Part shown: in pieces, positions 57,259 through 64,000 of the stretch
How the letters are laid out: the number at the start of each line of letters is the position of its first letter
How positions within the stretch are numbered: the stretch's first letter is position 1
Origin: Pyrus communis
Lineage: Eukaryota > Streptophyta > Magnoliopsida > Rosales > Rosaceae
NCBI RefSeq assembly: GCF_963583255.1
Contig: NC_084815.1
Location: 6,185,724 to 6,249,723 of the forward strand
DNA: 64,000 bases
Reading direction: 5' to 3'
The notes under the pieces: generated by a model
Seen by the model: only the letters and a program-made list of their open reading frames with translations
The model's database searches: none
What the model was told of the DNA's origin: nothing
Made by a program: the position numbers and the translations under genes

Positions 57259-58298
57259 TGTTAGCGTAGGGTCCTTTCCGACTCTGACAAGCTCAAAGGA
57301 ACATCGGCTAGAAAACAGTCAAGGTCCGATGAGTATGGAAGGACGAAGCCGAGCACTTTCCCATAAAGTGCTTTCTGAGCACTAGAGGGCAAATTGGCCA
57401 TTGACAATATTAAGGCATGATCCCCTGGAACAAAAAAAAAAAAGCAAACCTAGTTAGACATTAACTCTAAGCCACATGGTGGCTAGACGATGGAACAGAG
57501 GCGTACGAAAGGACATAAAGGCTAACAGGTAGGGTACTCATGTATGACTTCCCCCAACCCTGGTGTCACATCCCGGCCCGGGTGGGACCACTTCCCGGCA
57601 CCCGACTCCACCACCGTAGCACGATATTGTCCGCTTTGGGCTTACCATTCCCTCATGGTTTTGTTTTTGGGAACTCACGAGCAACTTCCCAGTGGGCCAC
57701 CCATCATGGGATTGCTCTAGCCCCCTTCTCGCTTAACTTCGGAGTTCCTACGGAACCCGAAGCCAGTGAGCTCCCAAAAGGCCTCGTGCTAGGTAGGGAT
57801 GGGAATATACATTTAAGGATCACTTCCCTGGGCGATGTGGGATGTCACACCTGGGCCCGAGCAAGGCGCTCAACCTCATCATCTCAAGAAAAGACACAAG
57901 TGGACTTGCACAAGTGTTACCTCCATGCTATGTGTCAGTCAAAGAGTGGAGGGACAACTAGCACGTCAAATTTGTGTATTTGGCGCATTAAATGAAAATG
58001 AATTGATAGACTCGAGCCTAGAGGCTGAAGACTCAGAAAAAGCCTATATAAGTATGATGAATACTCCTTAAAGGGGGTTCGACGATTGAGAGAGGAATTA
58101 TATTATACTAAGTTGAGCGCTATTCGTAACCTTATTCTTTATTTATCCAAGAGACTCATTGAATGTGGCCCAATTTTGAGATGCGACGGGCTTAAATTCT
58201 GTTGTTTATTTCTTATCATTTGCAAAGCTTGAGCCTATCAAGGGCCAACACTTAACCATTTCAACCTTTGTTGACCTCACTAATTTTGAGCGTTAACA
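57259..58298 (+). mobile_element. Probable solo LTR, about 750 bp without its Cassandra insert
   Basis: The ends TGTTAGCG and CGTTAACA are nearly inverted. A TATA-like CCTATATAAG at about 58040 and a downstream GATTGAGAGAGG leader suit an LTR promoter on the plus strand. Flanks (GATGT and TATAT) do not match, so the boundaries or the target duplication remain unproved. The Cassandra LTR lies within. Confidence 0.5.
57564..57849 (-). mobile_element. Solo Cassandra LTR, 286 bp, with 5-bp target duplication and 5S-like core
   Basis: Ends TGTCACATCCC and GGGATGTCACA on the plus strand. CCTGG flanks it at 57559-57563 and 57850-57854. Minus strand within 57680-57780: GGAACTCCGAAGTTAAGCGA and CCCATGATGGGTGGCCCACT, the 5S rRNA box A/C region. 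One LTR only, as expected after LTR-LTR recombination of a TRIM. Confidence 0.92.
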
Positions 58299-58577
58299 TA
58301 TATTTCATCGAATAATTAAATTTCCTAGACCATATAAATTTTGAATATTAGACTCATATAAATGAGCTGAACCCATATGAAATCGTCCAGCCCATATGGT
58401 GGCATTGTACATTCTTAAGCATGGCGGAAAATTTGGTTGGGATGAATTAGGACCTGAATTTTTGTTTAATGTTCTAGCAGAAGATGTAAATTTTGCCATT
58501 CGTATTTGATTATTAATACAATTCTATCTTTTTGTAAATAAATAAATTAAGTTAATGAGCAAGTCAAGAGATGAGAG
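58299..58577. other. Short spacer before the RRP12-like fragment
   Basis: AT-rich with stops in all frames. No acceptor-rich exon is recognised. Confidence 0.5.
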
Positions 58578-58947
58578 ACGAAAAATCTTGAGGTCCTTCA
58601 CATGCTAAATGTGGTGAAACTTAGTGTTCCCTTTCTATCAAAGAAAGTCGGTTCAAAACTTCTTTCAGAAATAAATAAGCTTGTGGTTTCACGGTTCTCA
58701 ACACTCACAAGGCATGTACTCCAAATTATTGAAGCATTGTTTGAGATCTCAAGAGTTAATGCCATTGTTTCCGAAACAGAGGTGACTATAGCTTCTCTTG
58801 CTTCATATGTGTCTTTGGGAGATGAGGTTCCCTCGGACACTGTCATGTCAGCAGCAACCTTGTTAAAATCTTCTCTGTGTATACTTCATGCTGGTGAATC
58901 GACATCGTGGATTAATAGGCTTCCTATAGTTTGTAATTCTGTGGCAG
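58578..58947 (+). pseudogene. RRP12: RRP12-like (NUC173/ribosome biogenesis HEAT protein) exon fragment
   Basis: The frame reads TKNLEVLHMLNVVKL, VSRFSTLTRHVLQIIEALFE, IVSETEVTIASLASYVSLGD and PSDTVMSAATLLKS, then NRLPIVCNSVAG, stopping at a GT donor after CAG at 58947. This resembles the NUC173 region of plant RRP12 proteins, HEAT-repeat export and maturation factors for pre-ribosomes in the nucleolus and nucleus. An in-frame TGA at 58572 lies upstream and no further exons were found on either side. It is most likely a captured or decayed gene piece. If flanking exons exist they lie outside recognisable sequence. Confidence 0.65.
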
Positions 58948-59595
58948 GTATGGCTCTTTATTGTATTTACTATTTCAAGGCTTCTTGATTCTACTTTGTT
59001 AAAGTCAACTTCTAAGCCAATTTTTATTTTCATTAGTCAGTAGTCCCTAGCAAATCTTGTTTCAGTTGAAATATAGAAGGTGTTCTTCTCATGGCCCTTA
59101 GAAATGACTATTCTCATCATTCTACTCAATGTCATATTTCTTTACGACAGCTGACGTGGTTGGTGGTGATTCTTCTCCCTGAGATATTGTCATTGAATTA
59201 TCCTGGCATGTTTCAGCGCCATAAATTAAGCGTTTGCACTTTTGTTTTCTAATTTGCTTATCTTCATCAGTTTGCTAGACGTTAATGCTCTTAATTGTTT
59301 AGTTTATGCAAAGCATTCAGTTTTGGTGCCACTGCCACACTACCCCAGATGGTTATAAGAAGGGCATAACTGTAGATGAACTTTCTCAGCATGTCTGACC
59401 GTGTATGTGTCATATCTCTATAAATAGTGTAAATACCAAAGATATTTTATTCTTCTGTTTGCTTTAATACTTTATTTTGTTAATTGTATATTTTGTTAAT
59501 AGTAGTCATGTATGAACTTGTGAAAATGTTGAGTGGTTCTCTAATACATATTGTCTTGACTCGTCTAGGTCTTTTCACTTCTAAGGCTAGCACTT
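58948..59595. other. Spacer or degenerate intron after the RRP12-like exon
   Basis: No second exon could be matched with confidence. TTTCAGCGCC at about 59212 could be an acceptor, but the sequence after it does not continue the family. Confidence 0.4.
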
Positions 59596-59599
59596 AGGC

Positions 59600-59770
59600 C
59601 TGACAAACGGGTCGTGTTTGTCGTGTTCATGTTGTTTTTGTGTAACACCTGTTATCTTAACGGCTCTTATCGTGTCACACCCGTTATCTTAACGGGTCCT
59701 TAACAGGTCGGGTCACTTTACCCAACGCGTAAAATGACCCGACCCTTTATGACCTGTTAAGAAAAATGTA
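59600..59770. repeat. CGGGTC/GACCCG word repeat
   Basis: GACAAACGGGTCGTGTTTGTCG, CCGTTATCTTAACGGGTCC, GGTCGGGTCACTTTACCC. Same class as 37835 and 54130. A poly-T follows at 59769. Confidence 0.6.
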
Positions 59771-60073
59771 TTTTTTTTTTCCTTAAATTTGAACATACCA
59801 CATATTGCCACATAAATATTACTTCAAAACATTAAAACACATTTGTCGTTTAAGTACTACATCTACATTTGAAAATAAGAGCCTAATAAACAAACATTCA
59901 TACACTGCTAGTCTATTACAAAATATTAAATGTGCAAGGATATGCAAAATGAAAGAGTTTTTTTTTTTTTCAAGGTTGTGAAGCCTTTCTTAAAAGTTTA
60001 AACCTTGCCAATGGAACTCAAAACTTGCATGTTATTCCTTTTACAAAATCCTCAATTTTCATCGATCATCATG
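59771..60073. other. Unique-looking spacer before the satellite
   Basis: AT-rich; nothing is recognised. The satellite begins near 60074 with a partial monomer. Confidence 0.5.
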
Positions 60074-63000
60074 ATATAAGATTTTGTGGTATCCACTAGT
60101 TTAAATATTTTAAATTGAAGATCGAATTCATTCATTGTATTCATATAGGGTCAAGGAGTGTAGCTGTAAAAAATCATCTAAATCAGAGTTAAAATAACCG
60201 TTAAATCGTGATTTTTCGTTGATAACTGTTGAAAAGTGTTTTGTCTCGTTACTTGATCTCTGAATGTTTGTTTTTTGGAATTTTGGCATATGCGATCTTG
60301 AAGTATATACAAACATGTTTGACGGTTGGATCGTTGAAACTAGTTTCGTAGAATGTGTATCCCATCACAACAATAGATTCACTAACACTTAAGAGTTTGT
60401 TTATACTTTCATTAAGTATAACATAAGATTTTGTGGTATCCAATAGTGTAAATATTTTAAATTGAAGATCAAGTTCATTCATTGTATTCGCATAGGGTCA
60501 AGGAGTGTAATTGTAAAAAATCATCAAAATCGGAGTTAAAATAACCGTTAAATTGTGATTTTTCATTGATAATCGTCGAAACGTTTTGTCCCGTTACTTG
60601 ATCTTTGAATGTTTATTTTTTGTGATTTTTAGCGTATGCGATCTCGAAGCATATACAAACAAGTTTGACGGTTGGATCGTTGAAATTAGTTTCGTAGAAG
60701 GCGTATCCCATCAAAAAGATAAATTCACTAACACTTGAGAGTTTATTCATACTTTCATTAAGTATAACATAGATTTTGTGGTATCCACTAGTGTAAATAT
60801 TTTAAATTGAAGATCGAGTTCATTCATTATATTCATATTGGGTCAAGGAGTGTAGCTGTAAAATATCATCAAAATCGGAGTTAAAATAACCGTTAAATCT
60901 TGATTTTTCATTGATAACCGTCGAAAAGTTTTGTCCTGTTACTTGATCTCTGAATGTTTATTTTTTTCAATTTTTGGCATATGTGATCTCAAAGCATATA
61001 CAAACATGTTTGATGGTTGGATTGTTGAAACTAGTTTTGTAGAATGCGTATCCTATCAAAACAATAGATTCACTAACACTTAAGAGTTTATTCATACTTT
61101 CATTAAGTATAACATAAGATTTTGTGGTATCCATTAGTGTAAATATTTTAAACTGAAGATCGAGTTTATTCATTAGATTCATATAGGGTCAAGAAGTGTA
61201 GCTATAAAAAATCATCAAAATCAGAGTTAAAATAACCGTTAATTCGTGATTTTTCGTTGATAACTGCCGAAAAGTTTGTCTCGTTATATTTGAATGTTTG
61301 TTTTTTGCAATTTTTGGCATATGCGATCTCAAAGTATATATATAAACAAGTTTGACGGTTGGATCGTTGAAACTAGTTTCGTAGAATGCGTATCCCATCA
61401 AAATAATAGATTCACTAACACTAAAGAGTTTATTCATACTTTCATTATAACATAAGATTTTGTGGTATCCACTAGTATAAATATTTTAAATTGAAGATCG
61501 AGTTAATTCAATGTATTCGTATAGGGTTAAGGAGTGTAACTGTAAAAAAATCATCAAAATCAGAGTTAAAATAACCGTTAAATCGTAATTTTTCATTGAT
61601 AACCGTCGAAACGTTTTCTCCCGTTACATGATCTCTGAATGTTTGCTTTTTACAATTTTTGGCATATGTGATCTCGAAGTATATACAAACATGTTTGACG
61701 GTTAGATCGTTGAAACTAGTTTCGTAGAATGCGTATCCCATCAAAACAATAGATTCACTAACAATTAAGAGTTTGTTTATACTTTCATTAAGTATAACAC
61801 AAGATTTTGTGGTATCCACTAGTGTAAATATTTTAAATTGAAGATCTAGTTCATTCATTATATTCATATAGAGTCAAGAAGTGTAGCTGTAAAAAATCAT
61901 CAAAATCAAAGTTAAAATAACCGTTAAATCGTGATTTTTCGTTGATAACCATCGAAAAGTTTTGTCTCGTTATTTCATATATGAATGTTTGTTTTTTGTG
62001 ATTTTTAGCGCATGCAATCTCAAAGCATATACAAACAAGTTTGACGGTTGGCTTGTTGAAATTAGTTTCGTTGAATGCATATCCCATCAAAACGATAAAT
62101 TTACTAACACTTAAGATTTTATTCATATTTTCATTAAGTTTAACATAAGATTTTGTGGTATCCACTAGTGTAAATATTTTAAATTGAAGATCGAGTTCAT
62201 TTATTATATTCATATAGGGTCAAGGAGTGTAGCTGTAAAAAGCATCAAAATCGGAGTTAAAATAACTGTTAAATCGTGATTTTTCGTTTATAACCGTCAA
62301 AAAGTTTTGTCCCGTTACTTGATCTCTGAATGTTTGTTTTTTGCAATTTTTGGCATATGCGATCTCGAAGTATATACAAACATGTTTGACGGTTGGATCG
62401 TTGAAACTAGTTTCGTAGAATGCATATCCTATCAAAACAATAGATTCACTAACACTTAAAAGTTTATTCATACTTCCATTAAGTATAACATAAGATTTTT
62501 TGGTATCCACTAGTGTAAATATTTTAAATTGAAGATCGAGTTCATTCATAGTATTCATATAGGGTCAAGGACTGTAGCTATAAAAAAATCATCAAAATCG
62601 GAGTTAAAATAACTGTAAAATTATGATTTTTCGTTGATAACCGTCGAAAAGTTTTGTCTCGTTACTTGATATCTGAATGTTTATTTTTTGCAATTTTTGG
62701 CGTACGTGATCTCGAAGTATATACAAACAAGTTTGACGGTTGGATCGTTGAAACTCTTTTCATAGAATGCGTATCCCATCAAAATAATAGATTCACTAAC
62801 ACTTAAGTGTTTATTCATACTTTGATTAAGTATAACATTAGATTTTGTGGTATCCACTAGTGTAAATATTTTAAATTAAAGATTGAGTTAATTCAATGTA
62901 TTCGTATAGGGTTAAGGAGTGTAGCTGTAAAAAAATCTTCAAAATCGGATTTAAAATAACCGTTAAATCGTGATTTTTCATTAATAACCGTCAAAAAGTT

Positions 63001-64000
63001 TTTTCCCGTTACTTGATCTCTGAATGTTTGCTTTTTACAATTTTTTGCATATGCGATCTCGAAGTATATACAAACATGTTTGACGGTTAGATCGTTGAAA
63101 CTAGTTTCGTAGAATGCGTATCTCATCAAAACAATAGATTCACTAACAATTAAGAATTTGTTTATACTTTCATTAAGTATAACATATCCACTAGTGTAAA
63201 TATTTTAAATTGAAGATCTAGTTCATTCATTATATTCATATAGGGTTAAGAAGTGTAGCTGTAAAAAATCATCAAAATCAGAGTTAAAATAACCATTAAA
63301 TAGTGATTTTTCGTTGATAACCGTCGAAAAGTTTTGTCCCATTACATCATCTTTGAATGTTTGTTTTTTGTGATTTTTAGCGCATGCGATCTCGAAGCAT
63401 ATACAAACAAGTTTGACGGTTGGATTGTTGAAATTAGTTTCGTTGAATGCATATCGCATCAAAACGATAAATTCACTAACACTTGAGAGTTTATTCATAC
63501 TTTCATTAAGTTTAATATAAGATTTTGTGGTATCCACTAGTGTAAATATTTTAAATTAAAGATCGAGTTCATTCATTATATTCATATAGGGTCAAGGAGT
63601 GTAGCTATAAAAAATCATCAAAATCGGAGTTAAAATAACCGTTAAATCGTGATTTTTCGTTGATAAATATTGAAAAGTTTTGTCCCGTTACTTGATCTTT
63701 GAATGTTTGTTTTTTGCAATTTTTGGTATATTTGATCTTGAAGCATATACAAACATGTTTGACGGTTAGATCGTTGAAACTAGTTTTGTAGAATGCATAT
63801 CCCATCAAAACAATAGATTCACTAACACTTAAGAGTTTATTCATACTTCCATTAAATATAACATAAGATTTTGTGGTATCCACTAATGTAAATATTTTAA
63901 ATTGAAGATTGAGTTCATTAATTGTATTCATATAGGGTCAAGGAGTGTAGCTTATAAAAAATCATCAAAATCAGAGTTAAAATAACCGTTAAATCATGAT
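60074..64000. repeat. Tandem satellite array, 345-bp monomer, higher-order period of four
   Basis: The word TAGGGTCAAGGAGTGTAG (or close variants) recurs with its GGG at 60148, 60495, 60840, 61186, 61524, 61871, 62217, 62562, 62909, 63243, 63589 and 63935. Intervals are 347, 345, 346, 338, 347, 346, 345, 347, 334, 346 and 346. The array begins with a partial monomer at 60074 and runs off the window. Monomer types repeat in the order A, A', A'', B. Short deletions explain the 338 and 334 intervals (for example loss of AGATTTTGTGGT near 63185). Monomers are mutually about 85-95% similar by eye. Each also holds a long minus-strand open frame, treated as a property of the repeat rather than a gene. 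Confidence 0.97.

Noticed and set aside
57679..57780. 5S rRNA gene
   Set aside because: The same reason: the core sits inside an LTR bounded by a CCTGG duplication.
60128..63931. Minus-strand frames as separate protein-coding genes
   Set aside because: They recur in every satellite monomer, lack promoters and differ mainly at amino-acid-changing sites; kept as a finding, not as genes.
60074..64000. CRISPR array
   Set aside because: Period of 345 bp with no unique spacers, in a plant genome; it is satellite DNA.

Overview
The window is plant nuclear DNA. It has intron-rich genes with GT-AG junctions, CT-rich 5' leaders, AT-rich spacers and a dense layer of plant transposable elements (Ty1/copia, Ty3/gypsy, LINE, tRNA-type SINEs, MITEs, a 5S-bearing Cassandra TRIM, a PIF/Harbinger remnant). 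The mix of Cassandra, SINE and short MITE families suggests a woody eudicot, perhaps Rosaceae. That placement is an inference from recalled repeat families, not from a search.

Five loci are supported as genes or gene pieces. (1) 1-12100 (+) is a complete class 2/3 villin: 23 coding exons, 966 codons, six gelsolin repeats, a linker and a C-terminal headpiece, with a 2.4-kb intron in the 5' leader and an 11-nt microexon. (2) 31300-32835 (-) is an intronless 511-aa plant-specific membrane-anchored protein that looks glycosyltransferase-like. (3) 45890-48208 (-) is a two-exon, 710-aa basic Ser/Arg-rich protein of the At1g65710-like type with an N-terminal acylation signal. (4) 55958-56304 (+) is a two-exon plant defensin precursor of 87 aa. 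(5) 58578-58947 (+) is an isolated exon-like fragment of an RRP12-type ribosome-biogenesis protein, probably a pseudogene.

Most of the remaining sequence is mobile or repetitive. 12398-16858 holds a MITE, a SINE, a 1.2-kb solo LTR, an 88-bp CT tract and a LINE tail. 16859-20965 is a decayed copia element on the minus strand. 21073-27643 holds MITEs, a SINE followed by a local duplication, and a gypsy gag remnant. 34108-37067 is a non-autonomous LTR retrotransposon with both LTRs, a PBS, a PPT and a 5-bp target duplication. 37098-37272 is a SINE with target duplication. 39292-42276 is a mosaic of Harbinger-type repeats invaded by Cassandra copies in both orientations. 42613-42777 and 45361-45582 are short elements with perfect 9-bp target duplications. 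50407-53400 is a second, longer copy of the 14100 LTR family, carrying a nested insertion. 57259-58298 is a probable solo LTR containing a solo Cassandra LTR.

From about 60074 to the window end lies a tandem satellite with a 345-bp monomer. Its variants recur every fourth monomer, giving a higher-order repeat of about 1.38 kb. It is the most striking structure in the window.

The genes do not form a pathway or operon. They are independent loci (actin cytoskeleton, unknown membrane protein, unknown acylated protein, antimicrobial peptide) separated by transposon-rich spacers. No rRNA gene, intact tRNA gene or CRISPR array was seen.
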